From positions 13,775 to 77,774 of the forward strand of contig UQWM01000009.1 in the NCBI GenBank assembly GCA_900544795.1: a stretch of 64,000 bases of DNA, in the 5' to 3' direction. The stretch is from an uncultured Phascolarctobacterium sp. (GTDB lineage Bacteria > Bacillota > Negativicutes > Acidaminococcales > Acidaminococcaceae). The notes under the pieces were generated by a model that saw nothing but the letters and a program-made list of their open reading frames with translations, was not told the DNA's origin and did no database searches. This document shows positions 16,536 through 24,272 of this stretch, piece after piece (position 1 is the stretch's first letter; each line of letters starts with the position of its first letter). The position numbers were made by a program, and so were the translations under genes.

Positions 16536-17523
16536 AAACCGGCCTTTTTTAATAACTGAACACTTGGCATTTTCGCTGCTTATAGAAAGCGACCAGGCCG
16601 CGCTGCAGGAACTGTTGGGTGATCCGGAAATCATGTACGCCTGGGAGCATGGCTTTAGTGCAGAGGAAGTAAAGGACTGGCTGGCGGAGAATCTTCGCCG
16701 ATATAGAGGCGATGGCCACAGTTATTGGGCTGTGCGATTGCGCGCTGACGGCAGTTTGGTCGGCGTGATGGGTATTTTAGAGGAACAAGTGGCAGGGGCA
16801 GCTCATACCGGTATCGGTTATATTTTACATAAGCGCTGCTGGGGAAAGGGCTATGCTGCCGAAGGTACTGCTGCATTATGCCAATATGCTTTCTATAATT
16901 TGCAGCTGCCAATACTGACGGCGCAGATCAGAACCAATAATCTGGCTTCCCAGCGGGTTGCCTCTGGGTTGGGTATGGAGGCAGTCAGAGAATTTGCTAA
17001 GCTCTATCGCGGTCAAAATATGCCGCATCTGCTGTATCGTCTGACAGAGGATAACTGGCAGCAGCAGGGGGCCAAAGGTAAGGTCATCATGCAGATCAAA
17101 ACCGGTAAAAAAAGATTTTTACCTTTACTGCTATTGGGTGATGAAGAAGAAGCTATGATCGACAGGTATTTGGAACGTGGTGAGCTTTTCGCTCTTTATG
17201 ATGGCGGCTTAAAAGCGGTAGCTGTGGTGACCAGGGAAGCAGAAACGGTTTTTGAGCTAAAAAATCTGGCGGTGGAGCCAGCTGCGCAGCGACAGGGCTA
17301 TGGAAAGTATTTAATAGAAACATTGTGCGCTTTGTATGGGCGCACAGGCAGAAAAATGCTGGCGGGTACAGGGGAAGTGCCGTCGGTGCTGAACTTTTAT
17401 GCTGCCTGCGATTTTACCAGAAGCCATGCGGTCAAAAATTTCTTTGTTGATAATTATCCGCAGCCGATTTTTGAAGGTGACATACAATTAGTGGATATGG
17501 TTTATTTGGAGCGGCTATTATAA
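16525..17523 (+). CDS. Tandem two-domain GNAT acetyltransferase
   Basis: A 332-aa protein with two GNAT domains. The first (about 1-175) is RimJ/RimL- or aminoglycoside-6'-acetyltransferase-like (GIGYILHKRCWGKGYAAEGTAALCQYAF, TNNLASQRVASGLGM). The second (about 190-332) is a short GNAT with LAVEPAAQRQGYGKYLIETLCALYG. A connecting MQIKTGKKR stretch suggests a fusion of two once separate genes. The start overlaps the upstream GNAT gene. The fusion is notable; the substrate is unknown. Confidence 0.85.
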   Translation: MQTENRPFLITEHLAFSLLIESDQAALQELLGDPEIMYAWEHGFSAEEVKDWLAENLRRYRGDGHSYWAVRLRADGSLVGVMGILEEQVAGAAHTGIGYILHKRCWGKGYAAEGTAALCQYAFYNLQLPILTAQIRTNNLASQRVASGLGMEAVREFAKLYRGQNMPHLLYRLTEDNWQQQGAKGKVIMQIKTGKKRFLPLLLLGDEEEAMIDRYLERGELFALYDGGLKAVAVVTREAETVFELKNLAVEPAAQRQGYGKYLIETLCALYGRTGRKMLAGTGEVPSVLNFYAACDFTRSHAVKNFFVDNYPQPIFEGDIQLVDMVYLERLL

Positions 17524-17547
17524 AAAGCAAAATAGTGGAGGGGCGCT

Positions 17548-18009
17548 ATGGAAAAATTACAAATAGCAACAGCGGTTTGGGAAGATTTGCCGCAGATTTT
17601 AGCATTGCAATATTCGGCCTACCAAAGTGAAGCGTTGCTGCTGAATAATTATGATATACCACCGCTTAAACAGACCTTGCCGGAGCTACAGCAGGAATAC
17701 GAACAGGGCCTGATCTTGAAGCTTACAGATCGGGACGGAAAAATTATCGGCTCTGTCCGTGCTTATGAAAAGACGGGCAGTGTTTATGTGGGTAAGCTGA
17801 TGGTGCTGCCTGAATGTCAGCGCCAGGGATGGGGGAGCAGGTTACTATTGGCAGTTGAAAAAACTATACCTGCCAGCAGGTATGAACTTTTTACCAGTAG
17901 TAAAAGCGCACAGAATCTGTACCTTTACCAAAAAGCTGGCTATAAAATTTTTGATGAAAAGCAAATAGACGCAGCACTGACACTGATCTATTTAGAAAAA
18001 CAGTTTTAA
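17548..18009 (+). CDS. GNAT family N-acetyltransferase
   Basis: A 153-aa acetyltransferase with GKLMVLPECQRQGWGSRLLLAVEK (acetyl-CoA motif) and SKSAQNLYLYQKAGYKIF at the C-terminus. A GTGGAGGGG site precedes the ATG. It ends 38 bp before a 48-bp palindrome carrying parS, which probably terminates its transcript. Confidence 0.87.
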   Translation: MEKLQIATAVWEDLPQILALQYSAYQSEALLLNNYDIPPLKQTLPELQQEYEQGLILKLTDRDGKIIGSVRAYEKTGSVYVGKLMVLPECQRQGWGSRLLLAVEKTIPASRYELFTSSKSAQNLYLYQKAGYKIFDEKQIDAALTLIYLEKQF

Positions 18010-18047
18010 TAGGTGCTTTTGAAGCATACGAAAAGCAAATAATGGCA

Positions 18048-18095
18048 TAAATAACAAAAGCGATGTTTCACGTGAAACATCGCTTTTGTTATTTA
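18048..18095. promoter_or_regulatory. parS site 2 inside a 48-bp perfect palindrome
   Basis: parS TGTTTCACGTGAAACA at 18064-18079 is centred in an uninterrupted palindrome of 24 bases per arm (18048-18095). It lies exactly between two convergent genes and has AAAAG/CTTTT outer arms, so it can act as a bidirectional terminator as well as a ParB loading site. The perfect symmetry is seen directly; the terminator role is inference. Confidence 0.92.
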
Positions 18096-18096
18096 C

Positions 18097-18471
18097 TTAT
18101 ACTGCTGCTATGATATTGTAGCCGTTGGCTATTAAAACTTTTGTGGCCGCTTCTAAAGAAGTTTCTTTGATCAGGATATAATCGGTATTGTAGGTGGAAA
18201 CAGCAAAGATGCTTATGTCGGCTGCAGCCAGTAGTCCGGAAAGCTTAGCAAGGATACCGACAAGTGCAAAATCCAGCGTACCGCATATCTTAAAGGTGCG
18301 CCAGCCGTATTCACATTGCAGAGTTTGTGTGGGCAGGTTTGCTTCCGGGCATGCCAGGGATAGTTCTTCATCGGTTTTGCTGAGAAAACAAAAAGGCATC
18401 TGCCAGTCGATTTGCTGTAGGTCGGTTATCTGGCAGACGGCAAATCGCTGTGGTAAAAGTTGTAATTCCAT
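18097..18471 (-). CDS. ACT-domain amino-acid-sensing-like protein
   Basis: A 124-aa protein with a C-terminal ACT fold (FALVGILAKLSGLLAAADISIFAVSTYNTDYILIKETSLEAATKVLIANGY) and a degenerate N-terminal half, resembling small stand-alone ACT proteins (CASTOR-like DUF). The ligand-binding loop GILAKLSGLLAAADIS is intact. The stop codon lies directly next to the parS palindrome. It may sense an amino acid; its partner is unknown. Confidence 0.8.
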   Translation of the reverse strand: MELQLLPQRFAVCQITDLQQIDWQMPFCFLSKTDEELSLACPEANLPTQTLQCEYGWRTFKICGTLDFALVGILAKLSGLLAAADISIFAVSTYNTDYILIKETSLEAATKVLIANGYNIIAAV

Positions 18472-18542
18472 AAAAGCTCCTTTTCAGTTTGCTGATTTAT
18501 TTGTTAGTCTAAGTATAAATAATCTAAGTTGTTGCTGCAAGT

Positions 18543-18926
18543 TTATTTAACGGCGGCAGCTTCTGAAAAAACTTGCCTGGTTTCTGTAACGGCGTTGAGC
18601 ACTTTAGGGAAGCCTGTGTATGGGATGCAATGCAGGAAGGCTTCGATGATCTTATTTTCTTCCACCCCCACATGCAGGGCTGCTCTGATATGAACTTGCA
18701 GCTGTGCTTCGCAGCCACCGGCAGTCAGCAGGCTGGCTAAAGTTAGTAATTCACGTTCTTCTAGACTCAGTCCGGCGCGGGCGTAGATTTGTCCAAAAGC
18801 GAATTCTACGATATAATTGCCCAGATCAGGGGCAATATCTTCAAGATTTTTGATAATGGCGATACCGGCATCGCCATCGATCCGTTGCAGGTTTTTCAGT
18901 CCCTCTGCGAAATAGTTAGTTGTCAT
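18543..18926 (-). CDS. Carboxymuconolactone decarboxylase family protein
   Basis: A 127-aa alpha-helical CMD-family protein (LSLEERELLTLASLLTAGGCEAQLQVHIRAALHVGVEENKIIEAFLHCIPYTGFPKVLNA). It has a single cysteine, not the AhpD CxxC, so a thiol peroxidase role is unlikely. It is divergent from the MerR gene at 19006 with an operator between them, so MerR probably controls it. The substrate is unknown. Confidence 0.87.
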   Translation of the reverse strand: MTTNYFAEGLKNLQRIDGDAGIAIIKNLEDIAPDLGNYIVEFAFGQIYARAGLSLEERELLTLASLLTAGGCEAQLQVHIRAALHVGVEENKIIEAFLHCIPYTGFPKVLNAVTETRQVFSEAAAVK

Positions 18927-18967
18927 TTACATTCACCTCCAAAATGATTACAATTAAAGTATAAATT

Positions 18968-18983
18968 TTAGACTATAGTCTAA
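18968..18983. promoter_or_regulatory. MerR-type operator palindrome
   Basis: The perfect 16-bp palindrome TTAGACTATAGTCTAA lies in the 79-bp gap between the divergent CMD and MerR genes. MerR regulators bind such dyads in over-long promoter spacers. A related TTAGTCTAAGTATAAAT lies at about 18514-18530, upstream of the ACT gene, and shares AAGTATAAAT with this region. Confidence 0.65.
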
Positions 18984-19005
18984 GTCAAATAGTGAAGGTG
19001 AAAAA

Positions 19006-19380
19006 ATGAAAATAGGTACTTTTGCCGATCAGACGGGTATCAGTGCGTATACTTTAAGATATTATGAGAAAAAAGGCTTGCTGAAAGTGTGCCGGGATAC
19101 GCATGGTTGTAGGGTTTATGCTAAGGACGATGTGGAATGGGTAAAATTTTTACAGAAACTGAAAGCAACGGGTATGCTGTTGCGTGATATCCGAAAATAT
19201 GCTGACCTGCGTTATGAGGGTGAGGTTACTATAGGGGCAAGGCTGGAACTACTGATAGTACATCAGGATTTTGTTGACGAAGAAATAAAGAAATGGCAGC
19301 AGTACAGTGAAAATCTGCAAAATAAGATAGCCGTTTATCGACAGTTATTGGAGCAGCAGAGTCATCGGCCGGATACTTGA
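19006..19380 (+). CDS. MerR family transcriptional regulator
   Basis: A 124-aa regulator with an N-terminal winged HTH (IGTFADQTGISAYTLRYYEKKGLLKVCRDTHGCRVY) and a C-terminal dimerisation coiled coil (VDEEIKKWQQYSENLQNKIAVYRQLL). There is no metal-binding cysteine set; the family resembles AdhR/YraB-type MerR proteins that pair with CMD genes and respond to reactive electrophiles. It probably autoregulates through the palindrome at 18968-18983. Confidence 0.92.
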   Translation: MKIGTFADQTGISAYTLRYYEKKGLLKVCRDTHGCRVYAKDDVEWVKFLQKLKATGMLLRDIRKYADLRYEGEVTIGARLELLIVHQDFVDEEIKKWQQYSENLQNKIAVYRQLLEQQSHRPDT

Positions 19381-19463
19381 ATTTACACTAATACCGTGTT
19401 ATAATGTCGGCAACTAAAAATAGTCAAACTTATTTCTTTGTCACCGGATGAAGAAGCTGATAT

Positions 19464-19517
19464 AAGTGTGCAAATTTATGCCGTAGGTCTGGAAGGTGTA
19501 GATTTGCACACTTTTTT
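19464..19517 (+). terminator. Terminator-like long-loop hairpin upstream of GNAT gene
   Basis: A 12-bp stem AAGTGTGCAAAT / ATTTGCACACTT encloses a 26-base loop and is followed by TTTTTT. It sits between the MerR stop and the GNAT start, 18 bases before the GNAT ATG, so it may terminate merR or attenuate the GNAT gene. Confidence 0.6.
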
Positions 19518-19534
19518 ACTGAAAGGAGCAGGGC

Positions 19535-19948
19535 ATGGTCAAGATATACGATTATTTATGCGAGGATGCTAAAGTTATCAGGGAAAAGGTATTTGTAACA
19601 GAGCAGGGATTTCAAAATGAATTTGACGAATGGGATGATAAGGTTGTGCACGCAGTTTTGTTTTTAGACGGTCAGGCTGTGGGTACAGGCAGACTATTGC
19701 CAGGCCAGCAGCAGGGTTCGTTCGTTGTTGGAAGGATAGCCGTGTTGCAAGAATATCGAGGCCGTCATTTGGGTGAACAGATCATGCAGGCATTGGAGCA
19801 GAAAGCGGTTAAAGCTGGTGGTACTACCATAAGTTTGTCGGCTCAGTGCCGGGCCAGTGGGTTTTACAGCACTTTGGGTTACGTAGAATGTGGTAAGCCA
19901 TATCTGGATGAATTTTGTCCGCATATTTTGATGGAAAAAGCTTTGTGA
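19535..19948 (+). CDS. GNAT family N-acetyltransferase, ElaA/YjcF-like
   Basis: A 137-aa acetyltransferase: IREKVFVTEQGFQNEFDEWDD is the ElaA/YjcF start motif, IAVLQEYRGRHLGEQIMQAL the acetyl-CoA loop, and LSAQCRASGFYSTLGY the C-terminal motif. An AAAGGAGCAGGG site precedes the ATG. Last of the GNAT-rich run. The substrate is unknown. Confidence 0.88.
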   Translation: MVKIYDYLCEDAKVIREKVFVTEQGFQNEFDEWDDKVVHAVLFLDGQAVGTGRLLPGQQQGSFVVGRIAVLQEYRGRHLGEQIMQALEQKAVKAGGTTISLSAQCRASGFYSTLGYVECGKPYLDEFCPHILMEKAL

Positions 19949-20306
19949 AGTAAAGGGCAAGAACAGATTAAATCGCTGTAAAATAATCTTTATTAAAAAA
20001 TGTGGATAAAGCTGTGGGTTGTGTTGATAAATATGGTCAGGAAGTTGTCGGGCGGCTAAGGTGAAGTAGATGTAGACTGGGTCTGACAAGGGTGGAGCTG
20101 AAATATTGCGCAGAGTCCAAGGTGAATGTTTCACGTGAAACATTCACCTTAAAACTTTCTTGCTAAAAAATAATGATTGATTTTATAGAAGAAAAACAGT
20201 GATTTTTGTTTTTAACTATAGGTGAAACACTTAATTTGTGATAAAATTAGAACCAGATGAAATTATATAATAATGTAGTGAAGATATTAAGGGTGAGGTG
20301 AGGATT
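19949..20306. promoter_or_regulatory. soj upstream region with DnaA-box-like sites and parS
   Basis: This 358-bp gap holds TGTGGATAA (20001-20009) and TGTTGATAA (20022-20030), both DnaA-box matches, then the parS palindrome (20119-20150), then an AT-rich stretch that should contain the soj promoter. I could not fix a clear -35/-10 pair. AGGGTGAGG at 20290-20298 is the soj ribosome-binding site. Confidence 0.6.
20119..20150. promoter_or_regulatory. parS site 3 inside a 32-bp perfect palindrome
   Basis: parS TGTTTCACGTGAAACA at 20127-20142 is extended by AAGGTGAA-type arms to a perfect 32-bp palindrome. It lies upstream of soj-spo0J. It has no strong T tract on the plus strand, so its terminator potential is weaker than at the other two sites. 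Confidence 0.9.
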
Positions 20307-21068
20307 TTGGTTAAGGTTATCGCTATTGCCAACCAAAAGGGCGGCGTTGGTAAAACTACTACAACTGTCAATCTGGCTGCATGTTTGGCTTTAAAAGGGC
20401 GCAAGGTATTATTGATAGATTCTGACCCGCAGGGCAATTCAACCAGCGGGTTAGGGTTTGATAAGCGTGATATCAAAAAATGTATCTATGATACGTTGAT
20501 CGATGATGTGCCAATGAAGGATCTGATCATGCCCAGCGCGTATGCAAATTTGGACGTACTGCCGGCAACGATCCAGCTGGCTGGCGCTGAGATCGAGCTG
20601 GTGAGCCTGATGAACAGGGAGGGACGATTGAAAAGTTCTTTGGAACGGGTCAAACATGATTATGATTATGTCTTGATTGACTGCCCCCCTTCTTTGGGGT
20701 TGCTGACGATCAATGCTTTGACGGCTGCCAGTTCGGTGCTGATCCCGATCCAGTGCGAATTTTATGCTTTGGAAGGCGTTACTCAGCTGATGAATACGAT
20801 CAAATTAGTGCAGCGTAATCTGAACCCGGCTTTGAAGCTGGAAGGCGTAGTTATGACCATGTACGATGCCCGCACTAACCTGTCTACGGATGTAGTTGAC
20901 GAAGTAAAAAAATATTTTGAAACTAAAATGTATAATACCATTATCCCGCGTAATGTGCGTTTGAGTGAAGCTCCCAGCCATGGACAGCCAGTCATTGTGT
21001 ATGACCCAAAATCCAAAGGCGCAATGGTTTATCAGGAGCTGGCACGGGAGGTAATCGGCGATGAGTAA
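20307..21068 (+). CDS. soj: Chromosome partitioning ATPase ParA/Soj
   Basis: Walker-type ATPase that with ParB positions origins and modulates DnaA. It has 253 aa from TTG 20307, starting MVKVIAIANQKGGVGKTTTTVNLAACLA with the deviant Walker A KGGVGKT and DCPPSLGLLTINALTA as Walker B. The TTG is 8 bases after AGGGTGAGG; the upstream GTG 20298 lies inside that site. It overlaps spo0J by eight bases. Confidence 0.97.
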   Translation: MVKVIAIANQKGGVGKTTTTVNLAACLALKGRKVLLIDSDPQGNSTSGLGFDKRDIKKCIYDTLIDDVPMKDLIMPSAYANLDVLPATIQLAGAEIELVSLMNREGRLKSSLERVKHDYDYVLIDCPPSLGLLTINALTAASSVLIPIQCEFYALEGVTQLMNTIKLVQRNLNPALKLEGVVMTMYDARTNLSTDVVDEVKKYFETKMYNTIIPRNVRLSEAPSHGQPVIVYDPKSKGAMVYQELAREVIGDE

Positions 21069-22029
21069 AAGCGGTTTAGGCAAAGGCCTGGGTGCTATTT
21101 TCGGCGACATTGCCAACCCTACGGCAGAAGTAGTGGAACCGGTGCGCAGCGATGAAGAAAAGCAGGAGCTGCCGCTGAAGGATATTATTCCCAACCCGCA
21201 TCAACCCCGGCAGGTTTTTGATGCGGATAAGCTGGCCGAGCTGGTGGAATCCATTAAGCTGCACGGTGTTATTCAGCCGCTGGTGGTGCGCAAGCATGGC
21301 CGCAAATACGAGATCGTTGCCGGTGAACGCCGCTGGCGCGCCTCTAAAGAAGCCAAATTGAAAACAGTGCCCGTTATTATTCGTGACTATGATGACGCGA
21401 CGATGATGGAAATAGCGCTGGTGGAAAACATCCAGCGTCATGACCTGAATCCGGTGGAAGAGGCCGAAGGCATCAAACGATTGATGACTGAGTGCAAGTT
21501 GACCCAGGAGGATGCGGCTAAAAAGGTGGGGCGCAGCAGAACCGCTGTAGCTAACATCCTGAGGCTGCTGAACCTGCCGCCACGAATCAGGGAATATGTT
21601 TCACGTGAAACATTGACGATGGGACAGGTCAAACCACTGTTGTCACTGGACAATGAAAAGCAGCAGACAGAGGTTGCCGAAGCCATTATCGAAAAAGGTT
21701 GGAGCTCGCGTACTGTTGAGGACGTAGTGAAGGAACTGAAAGCCGGCCGCAAGGTAAAAGTGCTGAAGGAAACAGTTACTGTGCTGGGCAGCAAAACGCC
21801 GACAAGGAAAACAAAAACAGCTGCCAAAGAAGACGTGTATGCCAGTGATTTTCAAAACCGGCTGGTAGAACTTTTAGGAACAAAAGTTAAAGTTGTGCCG
21901 AAGGACGAAAAGCAGGGTAAGATAGAAATAGAGTACTACTCGCCAGAGGATCTGGAGCGCATCTATGATCTGCTGGATAAACCGGCCCAGCAGCCGTTGA
22001 AAAGAAAAAAACCGTGGCTGTCGGTATAA
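21061..22029 (+). CDS. spo0J: Chromosome partitioning protein ParB/Spo0J
   Basis: CTP-dependent DNA clamp that loads at parS. It has 322 aa starting MSKSGLGKGLGAIFGD (the ParA-stimulating N-terminus), then NPHQPRQVF, GERRWRASKEA, ENIQRHDLNPVEEAEG and an HTH (TQEDAAKKVGRSRTAVANILRLLNLP). The coding sequence itself contains a parS site (21597-21612) encoding the YVSRETLT stretch, as in Bacillus spo0J. It overlaps soj and is probably one operon with it. Confidence 0.97.
   Translation: MSKSGLGKGLGAIFGDIANPTAEVVEPVRSDEEKQELPLKDIIPNPHQPRQVFDADKLAELVESIKLHGVIQPLVVRKHGRKYEIVAGERRWRASKEAKLKTVPVIIRDYDDATMMEIALVENIQRHDLNPVEEAEGIKRLMTECKLTQEDAAKKVGRSRTAVANILRLLNLPPRIREYVSRETLTMGQVKPLLSLDNEKQQTEVAEAIIEKGWSSRTVEDVVKELKAGRKVKVLKETVTVLGSKTPTRKTKTAAKEDVYASDFQNRLVELLGTKVKVVPKDEKQGKIEIEYYSPEDLERIYDLLDKPAQQPLKRKKPWLSV
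21597..21612. promoter_or_regulatory. parS site 4 within spo0J
   Basis: Consensus TGTTTCACGTGAAACA inside the spo0J coding sequence; the palindrome extends only one base on each side (18 bp), in contrast to the other three sites, where non-coding flanks are symmetric. ParB spreading from here may autorepress soj-spo0J. Confidence 0.93.
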
Positions 22030-22115
22030 GATGCTTTGCTATGGCAGTGCAGTGATGGGGGAGAGAAAGACGTGCAAAGAAAGATAGACACGCATTGCTT
22101 CAAGGGCACGGCGTT

Positions 22116-22820
22116 ATGATAGGACTGGGGACTTTGGTCAATGCCGGTGCGATCTTAGCCGGTGCTGCTGCAGGATTACTGCTGCGCCGGGGACTGCCGG
22201 AAAAGTGGCAGGAAAGTATCATGCAGGGTGTGGCGCTGTGCATTATCGTGATTGGTGTGCAGATGGCCTTTAAAAGTGAAAATATTATGGTCGTGATTTT
22301 CAGTCTGGTACTGGGAGCTATCGTTGGCGAAGCTTTGGATATCGATGCGAAGCTGCAAAAATTCGGCGATTGGGTCGGCAAGAAAATTATTGGCGGACGT
22401 GACGCTGGTGCGGCTAAAGCGATAGGCGAAGGTTTTGTGGCCGCCAGCTTGATTTACTGCGTTGGCGCTATGGCGATCATCGGTAGCCTGGAAGACGGAT
22501 TGAAAGGCGATACAACGATCCTTTTTGCCAAGTCTACTCTGGACGGCATCATTGCTATCATCCTGACTGCAAATCTTGGTGTCGGTGTAGCCTTATCGGC
22601 AGTCAGCGTACTGCTGTATCAGGGCACGCTTACAGTGCTGGCCGGAGTATTGGAGCCCATATTGACCACAAGTATTTTAAATGAAGTAACTGCCACAGGC
22701 GGGGTGCTGATCATGTCTATCGGCGTCAATATGCTGAAAGTGGTGCAGATCCGCATCTCGAATCTGCTGCCGGCAGTAGTCTGGGCAGGGCTTATAGTAA
22801 CACTGGTTGGTCTTTTATAA
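22116..22820 (+). CDS. DUF554 family membrane protein
   Basis: A 234-aa integral membrane protein of the DUF554 (YdfK) family: MIGLGTLVNAGAILAGAAAGLLLRRGLP is the characteristic start, with GEALDIDAKLQ and IYCVGAMAIIGSLEDGL in the middle. About six membrane segments. Start at ATG 22116 rather than the upstream in-frame TTG. It follows spo0J as in many Firmicutes origin clusters. Function is unknown; a transporter role has been suggested for the family. Confidence 0.9.
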   Translation: MIGLGTLVNAGAILAGAAAGLLLRRGLPEKWQESIMQGVALCIIVIGVQMAFKSENIMVVIFSLVLGAIVGEALDIDAKLQKFGDWVGKKIIGGRDAGAAKAIGEGFVAASLIYCVGAMAIIGSLEDGLKGDTTILFAKSTLDGIIAIILTANLGVGVALSAVSVLLYQGTLTVLAGVLEPILTTSILNEVTATGGVLIMSIGVNMLKVVQIRISNLLPAVVWAGLIVTLVGLL

Positions 22821-22836
22821 AGGAAGAAGGAAAACA

Positions 22837-23322
22837 ATGGAACAGATAAATGAAATCTTAAGCGGCAATTTGCTGGTGATAGTCGCTGTTTTACTGGTGC
22901 TGCTTATATTTTTATTGGCAATGTTGGTAAATTTGAACAGCAAGCTGAGGAAGCTGCAATGGAAGTATGATTACTTTACTAAAAGCACTACGATGGATCT
23001 AGACGAAGTACTGACGCAAACGCTGACAGATCTACGCGCTGCGGAAGCAAATATTACTGCTTTGGAAAAAAGCCGTGATGAACTGCGCTTGCGTTTGAAA
23101 AATTGCGTGCAAAATCTGCGGGTCTTACGTTATAATGCTTTTGATAATACGGGCAGTGATTTAAGTTATTCTATTGCGCTGACAGATGAAGAAAATAACG
23201 GCGTCGTTATTTCGAGTATCTACGGCCGTGAAGAAAATCGCTGTTATGCCAAACCCGTTACAGCAGGAAAATCGCACTATGTACTTTCTAAAGAAGAAGA
23301 GGAAGTATTACAGCAAAAATAG
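22837..23322 (+). CDS. DUF4446 family membrane-anchored protein
   Basis: A 161-aa protein with one N-terminal membrane helix (LLVIVAVLLVLLIFLLAMLV), a coiled-coil middle, and the DUF4446 core LRVLRYNAFDNTGSDLSYSIALTDEENNGVVISSIYGREENRCYAKPV. ATG 22837 follows AAGGAAGAAGG. The family is typical of the parB-downstream region in clostridia and Negativicutes; function is unknown. Confidence 0.9.
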   Translation: MEQINEILSGNLLVIVAVLLVLLIFLLAMLVNLNSKLRKLQWKYDYFTKSTTMDLDEVLTQTLTDLRAAEANITALEKSRDELRLRLKNCVQNLRVLRYNAFDNTGSDLSYSIALTDEENNGVVISSIYGREENRCYAKPVTAGKSHYVLSKEEEEVLQQK

Positions 23323-23400
23323 GCGAAAAACTCATCGCTTTAAATGGCCTGCAAGACTGGCAAAATCCAAAATGAATAGACTGGCTTGCGCCGCAAAGAA

Positions 23401-23432
23401 AAAACGCTCACAAGCGATTTGTGAGCGTTTTT
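23401..23432 (+). terminator. Intrinsic terminator after DUF4446 gene
   Basis: Stem AAAACGCTCACAA / TTGTGAGCGTTTT with a 5-base loop and T run. Ends the soj-spo0J-DUF554-DUF4446 transcript. Confidence 0.88.
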
Positions 23433-23770
23433 GTGTATACACTGATAATGATTTGGCTTTAAAGAAGCTAAGTATAAAATAAAATTCGAGATATTAGATT
23501 TTTTTAGGAAAAAGTGTTTGGTAAATAGTAATAAATTTTTGGTGGAGTTAAGCAGATTGTATTTTGACAATGCTTTTAAAAATTTAGATGGATCGACTAA
23601 TTGATAGAAAATAAATAAAAGATACTGGGTGATAAATAGTACTTTATTAAAATCGCGAAAAATATCGCAGAAATTTAAGTGAAAGTTTCATTTTCTGTCA
23701 AGCTGGCTGTTGAAAAAATAGAAGTAGTTTTGCATAAAACGAAGCTGTTTTTCAGTTGAATAAAATTTAC

Positions 23771-23801
23771 CCCCTGCTTCTCAAAATCAAGAAGCAGAGG
23801 G
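23771..23801 (-). terminator. Probable terminator of the minus-strand gene at 23862
   Basis: Stem CCCCTGCTTCT / AGAAGCAGAGGG with one bulged base; reading on the minus strand it is followed by TAAATTTTATT, a weak T tract. Confidence 0.5.
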
Positions 23802-23861
23802 ATAAAGAGTTCCTCTATATATAATGTAGAGTTTTAGCAAATAATGATATTGCTGTTAGTA

Positions 23862-24272
23862 TTACATATTGCCGTGAAACAGCTGCAACAGTATGAACAT
23901 GACCTGGGCGCTCATCAGGTATTTGAACCAGATGCGGGCATAGACGAATCCCAACGGGCTAACTTCATAAGCACCGGCGATACGTCCCTGGACGCCATAG
24001 GATTCCAGCGCCGAGAGGAACAGTAGCATACAGCCGGGCTCCCAGCCGTCGCCGGTAATGAGCCAGATGCAGTAGAAGAGGAAGAGGATGTCGATAAGGA
24101 AATAAATGAGGAAAAAGACAGTGGTTTTGTCGATAAAAACCACATGCACTTTTTTAGCACTGCGGCGCTCTTCGACGATCGCTCGGAAATTATGCAGGAA
24201 CAGGGCCAGTTCGCGATGATATATAAAGGAAAAAACTTTCGCGCAAAGAAAAAGCAAGGGAATATAATGCAT
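23862..24272 (-). CDS. Uncharacterised membrane protein
   Basis: A 136-aa protein with about four hydrophobic segments (residues 3-17, 49-72, 80-90, 112-131) and a basic loop EERRSAKKVHVVFIDK. I do not recognise the family. It is a lone gene between the spo0J block and the liv operon, on the opposite strand, with its own weak terminator. The reading frame is uninterrupted and the hydrophobic pattern is protein-like, so it is probably real. Confidence 0.5.
   Translation of the reverse strand: MHYIPLLFLCAKVFSFIYHRELALFLHNFRAIVEERRSAKKVHVVFIDKTTVFFLIYFLIDILFLFYCIWLITGDGWEPGCMLLFLSALESYGVQGRIAGAYEVSPLGFVYARIWFKYLMSAQVMFILLQLFHGNM

Larger units (their letters stand above)
23323..23861. other. AT-rich intergenic stretch
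   Basis: 539 bp without a convincing gene. It holds the DUF4446 terminator (23401-23432), a long AT-rich tract (23470-23760) in which I see no conserved element, and a hairpin (23771-23801) that could terminate the minus-strand gene at 23862. Confidence 0.6.
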
